The notes beneath the pieces are model-generated. The model searched no databases, was not told where the DNA came from, and saw only the letters and a program-made list of their open reading frames with translations. Positions 46,377 to 54,830 of a DNA stretch of 64,000 nucleotides are shown in pieces (the stretch's first letter is position 1; each line of letters begins with the position of its first letter). The stretch is from the NCBI RefSeq assembly GCF_002706745.1, contig NZ_CP017702.1:1-64000 (forward strand). The letters are read 5' to 3'. The DNA is from Companilactobacillus farciminis KCTC 3681 = DSM 20184. GTDB taxonomy: Bacteria; Bacillota; Bacilli; Lactobacillales; Lactobacillaceae. A program made the translations under genes and the position numbers.

Positions 46377-47240
46377 TTAATCAGCATCGTTCTTGCTTTC
46401 TTCTTCTTCTTTTTTCTTAGTTGTTGTTTCATCGAATGTGATAATCTTTTGGGCAATTTCTTGAGGTTTTTCCATCATAGCCAAATGACCGGCACCCTTG
46501 ATATCTTCAATTTGTAAATCAGGTACTCGACCGATTGAAGCCTTAGCATCTTTGATACCATTTTCAGTTAAGATTTGGTCCCCTTCACCAAACATAGCTA
46601 AAGTTGGAATTTCAATAGCACGCAAACGCTTATTCAAAGCCTTTTCTTCCAAATAGTCCATTGGCATCTTTTGCAAGAATTTAGCCGTCTTGTGATCGAC
46701 TAAGTTGGCTGCTTCATCAACTACTTTAGGATTATCTAAGCTACTACGGTCAAAGTCTTTGTCAAAATACAAAGCAGATTTAACTGGTGACTTAGCTAAT
46801 TTGCCTAATAGCGGAATACTTGCTACGGATGAATGAGCGTCCATGTCAGCGTATTTGTCGTTAGCAGGTGTATTCAATAGGATTAACTTAGAAATCGTAA
46901 ATCCACGCAATTCTGCCATGTTAACAGCTACTAGACCACCGAAGCCGTAGCCAAAGATGACCAACTTGTCTGTGATCTTCAATCTAGCAATTGCTTCGAG
47001 CATATTCCAAGCCTCTGCATCGACTGTATAATGATCGTTTTTGGCCTTAGTTGACTTGCCTTGACCTAAGAGATCAAGCGCTACAACGGTATATTTGTCT
47101 TTTAGATAGGGGATAATTGAGTTGAAGTACTCAAGAGAGCCACCAATACCAGGTACTAGAACGATAATACTCTTAGTATTGATACCTCTGATTAGATTTG
47201 TGTTTACACTGCCCTCAGATGTAGATAATATTTTTTCCAA
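46377..47240 (-). CDS. alpha/beta hydrolase-fold protein lacking the nucleophile serine
   Basis: The 287-residue protein has the alpha/beta hydrolase layout: oxyanion region VPGIGGSLEY, DLLGQGKSTK, an Asp in FGEGDQI and a His in GAGHLAMMEKP. The nucleophile elbow reads FGYGFGGLVA, so the usual GxSxG serine is a glycine (codon GGC, one base from AGC). Unless another residue replaces it, the protein is not a normal hydrolase. The C-terminus is a charged tail (TTKKKEEEESKNDAD). It is single and has no signal peptide. Confidence 0.85.
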   Translation of the reverse strand: MEKILSTSEGSVNTNLIRGINTKSIIVLVPGIGGSLEYFNSIIPYLKDKYTVVALDLLGQGKSTKAKNDHYTVDAEAWNMLEAIARLKITDKLVIFGYGFGGLVAVNMAELRGFTISKLILLNTPANDKYADMDAHSSVASIPLLGKLAKSPVKSALYFDKDFDRSSLDNPKVVDEAANLVDHKTAKFLQKMPMDYLEEKALNKRLRAIEIPTLAMFGEGDQILTENGIKDAKASIGRVPDLQIEDIKGAGHLAMMEKPQEIAQKIITFDETTTKKKEEEESKNDAD

Positions 47241-47352
47241 ATTTTTCTGCCTCTTTAGTTTTTACTCTTATTAAAAAATATACCTAACTTATGAAGATTT
47301 TGCATTGATTCTGGAAATTTTTAATTTATTTTTATTTAATGACACTATTTTA

Positions 47353-47394
47353 TTGACAATTTACTAAAAATGAATTAGATTGGACTAGACCAGA
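47353..47394 (+). promoter_or_regulatory. nagB promoter with NagR (YvoA)-like operator
   Basis: TTGACA (47353) and TAGATT (47376) are spaced 17 bp. Overlapping the -10, TTGGACTAGACCAG at 47380-47393 matches the GntR-type NagR consensus TGGTnTAGACCA with one mismatch in the core. GlcNAc-phosphate control is therefore likely. Confidence 0.65.
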
Positions 47395-47419
47395 AAGATA
47401 GAGATGGGAGATTAATAAG

Positions 47420-48124
47420 ATGAACATAATTAAAGTTAAAGATCAACAAATGGGTGGAAAAGAAGCTTTCAACCTAGTTAAAGCTGATATTGAAAATGGT
47501 GCTAAAGTTTTGGGACTAGCAACAGGTAGTAGCCCAATTACACTTTACAACGAAATGACAAGCAGTGACATCGATTTTTCAAATATGACATCTGTTAACT
47601 TGGATGAATATGTTGGTCTTGAAGCTGATAACGAACAAAGTTACCACTACTTCATGAATGAACACCTATTCAGCAAGAAACCTTTTAAGAATTCATATGT
47701 TCCTGATGGTTCAAATCCTGACGCAGAAGCTGCTACAAAAGCTTACGACAAGATCATTGAAGACAACCCTATTGATCTTCAAATTCTTGGTATCGGTAGA
47801 AATGGTCACATCGGCTTCAACGAACCAGGTTCACCATTTGATGGCAAGACTAGAAAAGTTGGTTTGACAGAATCAACAATCGAAGCTAACACTCGTTTCT
47901 TTGACGACGAAAAAGACGTTCCACGTTTTGCTTACTCAATGGGTATCGGTTCAATCATGAAAGCTAAGAAGATCGTTCTTCTAGCTTACGGCGAAAACAA
48001 AGCTGATGCTATTGCTGCAACTGTTGACGGTCCTGTTACTGAAGACTGCCCAGCAAGTGCTTTACAAAACCACCCAGATGTAACAATCATCGTTGATGAA
48101 GCTGCTGCATCAAAATTAAAATAA
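47420..48124 (+). CDS. nagB: glucosamine-6-phosphate deaminase
   Basis: NagB converts glucosamine-6-phosphate to fructose-6-phosphate and ammonia. The 234-residue protein has [54 protein letters not shown] with the catalytic Asp/His region, and [10 protein letters not shown] at the end. The length is that of the short Firmicute form without the allosteric tail. GGGAG precedes the ATG. nagA is not adjacent. Confidence 0.95.
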   Translation: MNIIKVKDQQMGGKEAFNLVKADIENGAKVLGLATGSSPITLYNEMTSSDIDFSNMTSVNLDEYVGLEADNEQSYHYFMNEHLFSKKPFKNSYVPDGSNPDAEAATKAYDKIIEDNPIDLQILGIGRNGHIGFNEPGSPFDGKTRKVGLTESTIEANTRFFDDEKDVPRFAYSMGIGSIMKAKKIVLLAYGENKADAIAATVDGPVTEDCPASALQNHPDVTIIVDEAAASKLK

Positions 48125-48140
48125 TTAACAAATTCAACAG

Positions 48141-48163
48141 TAGTCCTAATTAATTTTAGGGCT
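48141..48163 (+). terminator. terminator after nagB
   Basis: The stem TAGTCCTAA/TTAGGGCTA (one G-U) is followed by seven T. Confidence 0.8.
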
Positions 48164-48217
48164 ATTTTTTTGCGCAAAAAGAGCATTGATATTACTACCA
48201 ATACTCTTTGTCTATCC

Positions 48218-49951
48218 CTATAAGTTAGCTTTGATTTCTGTAACGATTTGTTCTGGTGTCAATTTGAATTCATGCCACAGCTCAGACGTAGTTTCACGAT
48301 CGTTAAATCGTTTAGCTGCACCAAAGTTCAATGTGCGCATCTTAGTATTGCCGTAGAAACGACTGACTTTTTCACCAAAACCACCGCTCAAACTAGCTTC
48401 TTCTAGAGTAACTACTAGTTGATGATCTTTTTCTAAGTCGGTCAAAGTCTCTTCGTCTAATTCTGAAACATCTCGTGGGTCAATTACCGTAACGTCAAAA
48501 TCGAGTTGCTGTTGAATTTCTTCAGCCAAAGGCAATAAACTGCCGACACCTAAAATTGCGACCTTGTGCCCCTTATGTAAAACATTCATCTTGTGAGCTT
48601 CAAAATTAGTCAATGGTGCTGAATGAACGTCATTGCTTGGAACCCTGATAGCAACTGGACCATCATTTTGATGCAAAGCATAATGCATCATAGCCTGCAA
48701 TTCTTCTTTAGTCGTTGGAGCTAGATAAGTCAATCCTGGGATATTACTCAACATCGCCAAATCAAAGATTCCTTGATGAGTTGGGTCTCCAGCACTGATA
48801 CTTCCCCCAGAAACCATGATCGTAACTGGCAATTTGTTGATACCTAAATCATGTGATAATTGATCGTAAGCTCTTTGCAAGAATGTTCCTGATTCAAAGG
48901 CAATTGGACGTAATCCCATCTTTGCTTGACCAGCAGCCAAAGTAATTGATTCTTGCTCAGCAATGCCGACATCAAAATAATTCTTAGGATGTTTTTTGCC
49001 AAAACGTTTTAAATCATACATCCCAGGAATTGCCGCTGTAATAGCAGTAATTGGTGTGCCTACCGAAAATTCTTTTTCAAGTTGGTCATGAATTACATCA
49101 GTGTATGTTTCACCCGTTACTGGATGGAGAGTTTTTCCGGTAGCTAAGTCAAATGGTACATGCCAGTGAAAGGCTTCTTTGTGATCGATAGCTGGTTGAT
49201 AGCCATGTCCCTTTTCTGTGTGGACGTGTAGGACGATTGGATGATCAATATCCTTAACTTCTTTAAATACGCTTAACATTGTTTCCAAGTCATTACCTTT
49301 TTCAACGTAACGATAGTCAAATCCCATGGCTTTGAAGATATTATGCGAACTTTGACCATTAGTTTCACGCAATTCTTTGAGTCCTTCATAAAGACCACCG
49401 TGATTTTCAGCAATTGCCATGCCATTATCATTGATTAAAATTATCAAATTAGACTTCAATGTGGAAGCAATATTCAACCCTTCCAAAGCTAAGCCACCAG
49501 ACAATGATCCGTCACCAATCACCGCCATAACGTTACCAGTTTTACCTTGAAGGTCTCTAGCACTAGCCATACCAGTTGCTAAAGCGATTGAAGTCGAAGT
49601 GTGACCTACATTGAAGAAATCGTGGGGACTTTCCTCCGGTTCAGTATAGCCGCTGACATCATCGAAATGGTCTTTATCAAGCCAAGCTTGTTTTCTACCC
49701 GTCAAAATTTTATGCGTATACGATTGGTGCGAAACATCCCAGACGACTTTATCTGTTGGTGAATTAAAAATCGTATGAAAAGCTATTGTCAATTCAATCA
49801 CAGCTAAGTTTGGTCCAACGTGTCCGCCAGTTTGACTAACTTTATTTAACAGTACGTAACGTATTTCAGTTGCTAGTTGTGTTAGTTGTTCAAGTGATAG
49901 TTTTTTTAAATCAGCTGGTTCACTGATTGTATTTAAAATTGGTGTATCCAT
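48218..49951 (-). CDS. 1-deoxy-D-xylulose-5-phosphate synthase-like thiamine-dependent enzyme
   Basis: The 577-residue protein has the DXS order of transketolase domains. The thiamine diphosphate site is GDGSLSGGLALEGLN...NDNGMAI near residues 147-175; HVHTEKGHGYQPA and the active Glu in FDVGIAEQESITLAAG follow. True DXS usually has about 620-640 residues and HSNPYT-type motifs that are altered here (SHQSYTHKILTGRK is kept). Lactobacilli make isoprenoids by the mevalonate route, and no other MEP gene is nearby, so its substrate may differ. The start at 49951 follows GCGAGGAA. Confidence 0.82.
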   Translation of the reverse strand: MDTPILNTISEPADLKKLSLEQLTQLATEIRYVLLNKVSQTGGHVGPNLAVIELTIAFHTIFNSPTDKVVWDVSHQSYTHKILTGRKQAWLDKDHFDDVSGYTEPEESPHDFFNVGHTSTSIALATGMASARDLQGKTGNVMAVIGDGSLSGGLALEGLNIASTLKSNLIILINDNGMAIAENHGGLYEGLKELRETNGQSSHNIFKAMGFDYRYVEKGNDLETMLSVFKEVKDIDHPIVLHVHTEKGHGYQPAIDHKEAFHWHVPFDLATGKTLHPVTGETYTDVIHDQLEKEFSVGTPITAITAAIPGMYDLKRFGKKHPKNYFDVGIAEQESITLAAGQAKMGLRPIAFESGTFLQRAYDQLSHDLGINKLPVTIMVSGGSISAGDPTHQGIFDLAMLSNIPGLTYLAPTTKEELQAMMHYALHQNDGPVAIRVPSNDVHSAPLTNFEAHKMNVLHKGHKVAILGVGSLLPLAEEIQQQLDFDVTVIDPRDVSELDEETLTDLEKDHQLVVTLEEASLSGGFGEKVSRFYGNTKMRTLNFGAAKRFNDRETTSELWHEFKLTPEQIVTEIKANL

Positions 49952-49990
49952 TAGTTTCCTCGCTTCTTTAAATATCGATAATTTAATTCT

Positions 49991-50014
49991 AGGTCCTAAA
50001 CCTAACTTTAGGTC
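49991..50014. promoter_or_regulatory. palindrome cluster between DXS-like and permease genes
   Basis: Overlapping repeats CCTAAA-n6-TTTAGG and ACCTAA-ct-TTAGGT lie 40 bp before the DXS-like start. They could be an operator; the factor is unknown. Confidence 0.35.
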
Positions 50015-50104
50015 AAGAAATAAATCGAAGTTTATTGACAAAATATCTTAACGACAAGTAACCTAGTAAAGTTGTGTTAATTTTTTAGGTGGTATTTGTT
50101 AATT

Positions 50105-51478
50105 ATGAAAGAAAAATTATTTAAGAAAGCTGACTACAAACAATTCGTAGCCGGCGACGCTCAATTTGAAAAAGTCTTAACGCGGAACAATCTGATCTCC
50201 ATGGGAATTGGAGCAATTATCGGGACGGGAATCTTCATTCTACCTGGTATCGTTGCCTATGGAACAGCCGGACCAGGAATTACGATTTCCTTTGTCTTGG
50301 CCGCAATCGTCTGTATTTTGACAGCGATGTGTTTTGCTGAATTATCTTCGACCTTTCCAGTAGCCGGTAGTACTTACTCATACGGCAGCATCATCTTCGG
50401 TCAATTTCCTGGCTGGTTGATTGGTTGGGCCCTATGTTTGGAATATATTTTAGGAGTATCGGCTGTTTCTTCAGGATTTTCGGCTTACTTTGTCAGTCTG
50501 TTCAACAGCTTCGGTATTATCCTACCTAAAGGGCTCGTCGGGCCATTTGATCCTAGTCGTGGTAGTTTTATTAACTTACCAGCAATAATCGTTCTACTCT
50601 TGATTTACGCCTTATTAAGACGTGGTATTCAAGCTTCTACTAAGATGAATACAGTTATGGTCTTCGTTAAAATTGCAGTTGTCTTAACTTTTATCGGCGT
50701 TGGAATTTTCTACATCAAACCTGCCAACTATCATCCCTACTTTCCAATGGGAGGTTTTGGCGTCGTTAAAGGGGCAGCTCTGGTCTTCTTCGCCTATTTA
50801 GGATTTGACGTTATTCCTTCCTCTGCACCTGAAGTTAAGAATCCTCAAAAGAATATTCCCATCAGTATTATGGTTTCATTAGCTATTTGTGCCTTTTTAT
50901 ATGTCCTTTTATCCTTTGTTTTAACAGGAATGGTCAATTACAAATCATTGAACTACGCTGATCCAGTGGTATTCGCTTTAAACTATGTCAAATTAGGTAA
51001 ACTAGCCTTCTTGATTACGATTGGTGCTCTAGCAGGGATGTTTACTATGATGCTCAATACTGTCTATGGTGGTTCTCGTTTGATTTACGCTTTAGGTCGA
51101 GACAAAATGATTCCCGCTGCCTTTGGTAAAATCGACAAGAAAGCTAAGATGCCAATTTTGTCCCTCAATACGATTACCATTTTGGCTGTTTTGTTAGGTG
51201 GCTTCGTTTCACTGAATGAATTAACTAGTCTAGTCAACATCGGAACTTTGGTCTCCTTTACTTTCGTAGCTTCAGGTATCATCAAATTACGTCATCGTAA
51301 AGATGTTCCCGAAAGTGAATTCAAAGTGCCATTTTATCCTTGGCTACCAATTATTTCAGTCATTCTCTGTGTCTTACTAATGACCCAAGTCAGCATCAAT
51401 TCTTGGATAACTTTTATCGGTTGGTTTGCAATTGGTGTAGTTGTCTACTTCGCTTACGGATACAAAAAAGTCAATTAA
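50105..51478 (+). CDS. APC-family amino acid permease
   Basis: The 457-residue protein has about 12 helices with the APC motif NNLISMGIGAIIGTGIFILPG at residues 27-47, PGITISFVLAAIVCILTAMC and FFAYLGFDVIPSSAPEVKNP. It resembles the YfnA/CAT group, which carries cationic or branched amino acids. The exact substrate is unknown. The start may be ATG 50105 or a TTG nine bases earlier (AGGTGG lies just before both). It is divergent from the DXS-like gene. Confidence 0.9.
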   Translation: MKEKLFKKADYKQFVAGDAQFEKVLTRNNLISMGIGAIIGTGIFILPGIVAYGTAGPGITISFVLAAIVCILTAMCFAELSSTFPVAGSTYSYGSIIFGQFPGWLIGWALCLEYILGVSAVSSGFSAYFVSLFNSFGIILPKGLVGPFDPSRGSFINLPAIIVLLLIYALLRRGIQASTKMNTVMVFVKIAVVLTFIGVGIFYIKPANYHPYFPMGGFGVVKGAALVFFAYLGFDVIPSSAPEVKNPQKNIPISIMVSLAICAFLYVLLSFVLTGMVNYKSLNYADPVVFALNYVKLGKLAFLITIGALAGMFTMMLNTVYGGSRLIYALGRDKMIPAAFGKIDKKAKMPILSLNTITILAVLLGGFVSLNELTSLVNIGTLVSFTFVASGIIKLRHRKDVPESEFKVPFYPWLPIISVILCVLLMTQVSINSWITFIGWFAIGVVVYFAYGYKKVN

Positions 51479-51479
51479 T

Positions 51480-51489
51480 CGTTATAACG
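51480..51489. repeat. iterated palindrome CGTTATAACG, copy 6
   Basis: It lies directly after the permease stop and before its terminator, the same setting as copy 5 after cydC. Confidence 0.8.
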
Positions 51490-51505
51490 GTTAAATCAAT
51501 CTAAA

Positions 51506-51553
51506 AAATACCCCGTCAAATTGTCCATATATCGGCAATCTAACGGGGTATTT
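51506..51553. terminator. strong terminator after the permease gene
   Basis: An outer perfect stem AAATACCCCGT/ACGGGGTATTT, a symmetric 3x3 internal loop and an inner ATTG/CAAT stem are followed by TATTTTATT. Confidence 0.88.
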
Positions 51554-51626
51554 TATTACGCTTAGAACCTTTGCTAGGTTTTTAACAATAGTAAGTTTAA
51601 TATCAAACTGAAAAGAGGAGATAACA

Positions 51627-52217
51627 ATGAAATTTGGCAATCACTTGAAACAAGAACGACTCCGGCGTAAATTTACTCAGCAAAAAGTCGCACAGGACCT
51701 GAACGTCTCTAGACAAACTATTTCTAGTTGGGAAACCGAAAATAGCTATCCTGATATCAGTAGTCTGATTCGATTGAGTGATTACTACCAAGTTTCGTTA
51801 GATCAACTTCTCAAGGAGGATACTGGTATGACTGAATACTTAAAAAAACAAGAAATTTTGAAGAGCATTAGACCTATCATTTGGATTTTGACGACGATCG
51901 ACATCTTGTTCCTAGGTTTTCTCATCTTGAGCATGGCCGACATTATTGAACTGACATCATTAGTCAGCATAATCATTGTTTCGATGGGGCTTTTGAACGT
52001 TATAGCGATGATTACTCTCGTTCGTTTTAGAAATAAAGTTGAACCAAAGACTAACGATAAATCTAAGCTTTTTAAGACGATACCTTTTCTAGTTGTCCTA
52101 TCTTTAATCGCTGTTGTAGTCCTTTATTTTGCTGGTGAATACAAGTTCTCTGGTTTCTTTACCGGAGTATTTATTAGCCTTTTGGTAATTTTGATAGTGA
52201 AGAAGCGCAAAGACTAA
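51627..52217 (+). CDS. XRE-family HTH protein with membrane helices
   Basis: Residues 4-60 hold an XRE HTH (LKQERLRRKFTQQKVAQDLN, SRQTISSWETENSYPDISSL). After DQLLKED come four hydrophobic helices (residues 86-106, 111-130, 150-168 and 174-193). It resembles the XRE-membrane protein at 23356-23877 in plan. The target and signal are unknown. GAGGAG lies before the ATG. Its stop overlaps the end of the convergent ClC gene by four bases. Confidence 0.85.
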   Translation: MKFGNHLKQERLRRKFTQQKVAQDLNVSRQTISSWETENSYPDISSLIRLSDYYQVSLDQLLKEDTGMTEYLKKQEILKSIRPIIWILTTIDILFLGFLILSMADIIELTSLVSIIIVSMGLLNVIAMITLVRFRNKVEPKTNDKSKLFKTIPFLVVLSLIAVVVLYFAGEYKFSGFFTGVFISLLVILIVKKRKD

Positions 52218-53401
52218 GAAAGAACCTTCTTGTTAAAAAAATATAGCAATCCGGCGACTAATAAAATTACTACCCACAATTGAATTGGGAAGAAGAAAAT
52301 CAAGAAAATTCCGCCAATAATTGGTGAAACCATTTCTGATAAAAACGTCGTTGCTACTACCGCCACAATCAACAATTTATCAAAACTTGGTAATAACTGA
52401 GCTGCCGCAAATCCTAAAATCATCGCTGCAAAAGTCAGAGGGAAAATATCTCCTCCACGCCAGTTGAAGTTTAAGCACCAAGATAGAAAAATCAATTTTA
52501 AAATTGCCATGCCGATTAAAAATAAAGCTGTTTTTTGCGACCAATCACTGACTAGTAAATGCAAACTGTGTTGACCTGAAAATAGTAATTCTGGTTCTAA
52601 CAGCACGATACAGATAATACCCAAGGTTCCAACAGCTACTTTGGTTGGCAAAGAGAAAGAAATTTTAGACATTCGTTCCGTAAAGAATCGATATACCAAC
52701 TTACAAATTCGAGCAAAAGCGATACCCAAAATCATCAATATCGGCACGATCCAAATTTGCCTTACATTCCAATTGGTTTGACCTAACTTCGTTACAAAGG
52801 ATGGTTGGTCAGTTTGACGTAATAACAATCCGAAACTAATGACCCCATTGAGGGTAAAAATCCCATATAATAATTTTTTCTGTCTGACAATTTTAATAGC
52901 TTTAGGAGCTATTTCTCGATCGTATTTTTGGCGAAATGCAAAAGGATTAAACAACCGTTTCATTCGCTCGTTAAACTGAAGTTGTTTTAATTCATCATAA
53001 TGAAAATATAAATAACGTAAATTATCAGCTTGCCAAATCGAGAGTGAAATAATGGCACTCAACAAGGCAGCTTCCGGCCCTACTCCAGCCCCAAAAGTCA
53101 AAATAACTAATGTTATCAATAAATTGACGAAAACATCTTGGTAGTCAATCGTCTGACTAGTTTTCAGCTCTACGATCGAATCATGCGCTGTCTTAGGAAG
53201 GTCAGGCCATTTTTTCAAAAGAAAATATAAAATAAAACCACCAACTGCTACTAACAAAATTTGTAACAGCTGGTTATTTGTCATCCAGACTAATTCTGAT
53301 AATAAATTTTCAATTATTAAAAATAAAGCTGCAATCACGCCGATCACGGCACTTAAAATCAATCCATAACTAAATAATGCTAGTTTTTTTGTCATTTTCA
53401 C
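52214..53401 (-). CDS. ClC-type chloride channel / exchanger family protein
   Basis: The 395-residue membrane protein has 10-11 helices. ClC-like signatures are FGAGVGPEAALLSAIIS near residue 103 and NWRGGDIFPLTFAAMILG near residue 319. The first differs from the classic GREGP but keeps a Glu at the pore position (GPEA), as in a distinct bacterial ClC group. It does not have fluoride-ClC motifs. A structured leader with a terminator lies directly upstream (53402-53520). The ion is unproven. Confidence 0.83.
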   Translation of the reverse strand: MKMTKKLALFSYGLILSAVIGVIAALFLIIENLLSELVWMTNNQLLQILLVAVGGFILYFLLKKWPDLPKTAHDSIVELKTSQTIDYQDVFVNLLITLVILTFGAGVGPEAALLSAIISLSIWQADNLRYLYFHYDELKQLQFNERMKRLFNPFAFRQKYDREIAPKAIKIVRQKKLLYGIFTLNGVISFGLLLRQTDQPSFVTKLGQTNWNVRQIWIVPILMILGIAFARICKLVYRFFTERMSKISFSLPTKVAVGTLGIICIVLLEPELLFSGQHSLHLLVSDWSQKTALFLIGMAILKLIFLSWCLNFNWRGGDIFPLTFAAMILGFAAAQLLPSFDKLLIVAVVATTFLSEMVSPIIGGIFLIFFFPIQLWVVILLVAGLLYFFNKKVLS

Positions 53402-53520
53402 ACTCTTTTATAAGGTTATAAAAAAAACTCCACATAAAATGTGAAGTCTTCGTGATAAGGTGCATCGATTTTCCAAACGCTCACGCGCCAACCAAATTCC
53501 CTTATCTAGGTTTGGCACCG
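53402..53520 (-). promoter_or_regulatory. structured 5' leader with terminator before the ClC gene
   Basis: On the minus strand a 9-bp hairpin (arms GTGCCAAACC at 53518-53509 with one bulge, GGTTGGCGC at 53493-53485) holds GATAAGG in its loop. That loop segment complements CCTTATC at 53460-53454, giving a pseudoknot. A terminator follows (stem ACTTCACAT/ATGTGGAGT at 53447-53427, then eight T) just before the start codon. This is the layout of a riboswitch or attenuator. I could not match it to the fluoride (crcB) consensus or another class I know. Confidence 0.55.
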
Positions 53521-53525
53521 TCAGT

Positions 53526-53555
53526 AGTATGACATGTTTTACTATCACAAGTCAA
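53526..53555 (-). promoter_or_regulatory. promoter of the ClC leader
   Basis: On the minus strand TTGACT and CATACT are 18 bp apart (TCATAC at 17), placing the transcript start near 53519, at the beginning of the structured leader. Confidence 0.5.
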
Positions 53556-53657
53556 TTGTTTTATGAACTACATCTAGTTACCCTTTACCGAAATATTCGT
53601 ATCCGTTTTCAAAATAGAAAGCTCACAAGCCCATCTGTAGCAACCTTTTTCTGCAAA

Positions 53658-53673
53658 TGTTCCACATGGAACA
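53658..53673. promoter_or_regulatory. parS-like ParB binding site
   Basis: TGTTCCACATGGAACA has perfect 7-bp arms TGTTCCA/TGGAACA and differs by a single central base from TGTTCCACGTGGAACA, a known variant of the parS consensus TGTTnCACGTGnAACA. It is intergenic, 7.7 kb from oriC. A second inverted repeat TATCTAG-tc-CTAGATA lies just beyond at 53691-53706. Confidence 0.6.
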
Positions 53674-53726
53674 TCTAGTAGTAAAGCTCATATCTAGTCC
53701 TAGATATTGTGGCTCATTCCAATTAT

Positions 53727-54638
53727 TTATTTGTTTAAAGTTTTAACTAAATCAAAACACAATTTATGACTTAAAATAGATGATTCTGGACTCACTGGGT
53801 TAGCTAGATGTTCACTCACAGCTTTGAGAAAGACCCGAATAATTGGATCAAAACCTCTTGTAACTAGAGTCTCTTCCCAATCTGGACGTGAAGCTTGTGT
53901 CGTCATCCCTGTTTTGAAAGTTTCCAAATGATTCAAATTAGTTACTGTTTGACGCGTTGTTTTTCCTTGAACAGTCGACAATTCTAAGTTGCTGCCACCT
54001 ACCATATTGGTAATTACTTGAACGTGACTCTTTTGCCCTTCAATCGTGATATAGCCTTGTTCCAAATCACCTTCGTCATTAGTTACTACGAAGTTATTTA
54101 CTCGTTCAATCTTTTCATCCATCAAATAAAGAGCTGTATCAACCGAATGAATCATCAAATCAAAAATAGCAAATTGTGCTGGTTGAGGTGAATTTTCACG
54201 GATTTTTTCTGAGACAATTGTCCGTTTATCCGCGATTTGTTTTAATTCCTGATCAAATGGTGCAAAACGACGATTGAAACCACAAGTCAACATCAGGTCT
54301 TTGGATTCAGCCAATTTGTACAATTCTTCAACTTGAGCCAAATCTTCTGAAATTGGCTTATCAACATAAACGTTAATGCCATTATTCAGTAATTGTTTAA
54401 TAATTTGATAATGTGTTTTTGTTGGCGTATGTACGAATACTGCCAATGGTTTTTCGGCAATCAACTCGTCAAGTGTTTGGTGGAAATGTTTGAAACCATA
54501 TTTAGCCTCTAGCATTTGTCCCTTTTGTTCATTGCGAGTAGTTAAATGCCACTCAAATTTATCTTGTAACGTAGCCATAACTGGCAAATAAGCTTTTTGT
54601 GCAATATTCCCTAAACCGATAACTCCGATTTTTTCCAT
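53727..54638 (-). CDS. Gfo/Idh/MocA-family oxidoreductase
   Basis: The 303-residue protein has an N-terminal Rossmann fold (IGVIGLGNIAQKAYLPVM) and the family motifs AVFVHTPTKTHYQIIKQLL, NVYVDKPISEDLAQVEEL and the catalytic Lys in DKPIS. MLTCGFNRRFAPFDQEL is typical. Such enzymes oxidise sugars or act on sugar nucleotides; the substrate is unknown. AGAGGTGA precedes the ATG. It is the last gene of a minus-strand group beginning with the lipoprotein. Confidence 0.9.
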   Translation of the reverse strand: MEKIGVIGLGNIAQKAYLPVMATLQDKFEWHLTTRNEQKGQMLEAKYGFKHFHQTLDELIAEKPLAVFVHTPTKTHYQIIKQLLNNGINVYVDKPISEDLAQVEELYKLAESKDLMLTCGFNRRFAPFDQELKQIADKRTIVSEKIRENSPQPAQFAIFDLMIHSVDTALYLMDEKIERVNNFVVTNDEGDLEQGYITIEGQKSHVQVITNMVGGSNLELSTVQGKTTRQTVTNLNHLETFKTGMTTQASRPDWEETLVTRGFDPIIRVFLKAVSEHLANPVSPESSILSHKLCFDLVKTLNK

Positions 54639-54668
54639 ACTATCACCTCTTAATATTCTTCGAGATAC

Positions 54669-54830
54669 TTATCCGGTGAAATTAGCAGAACACTCTGCAA
54701 TCGCTTTCGGGGTATCCGTTGCAATAATTTTACCACCATTGATAAAAATCTCTAAATCGTGCCCAACAGAATTGATAATTCTACCAATTATAACGGCGTT
54801 ATATTTTTGCTTATCAATTGATAATTTCAT
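54669..54830 (-). CDS. 53-aa small protein overlapping the lipoprotein gene end
   Basis: The ATG lies within the last codons of the upstream lipoprotein gene (17-bp overlap), in another frame, with AAAGAATGGA before it. The protein begins MKLSIDKQKYNAVIIGRI and has GHDLEIFINGGKIIATDTPK, a soluble mixed sequence with one Cys near the end. It could be a coupled small protein or a remnant of a larger one. I do not recognise it. The Gfo/Idh gene starts 31 bp later. Confidence 0.45.
   Translation of the reverse strand: MKLSIDKQKYNAVIIGRIINSVGHDLEIFINGGKIIATDTPKAIAECSANFTG
54789..54803. repeat. everted form of the iterated palindrome, second copy
   Basis: TATAACG-g-CGTTATA repeats the form at 23971-23987. 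It lies within the possible small gene, just before the end of the lipoprotein gene. Confidence 0.55.

Noticed and set aside
53402..53520. Fluoride (crcB) riboswitch before the ClC gene
   Set aside because: The conserved GATGG and AACCGCC-type blocks are not there; only the general layout fits.
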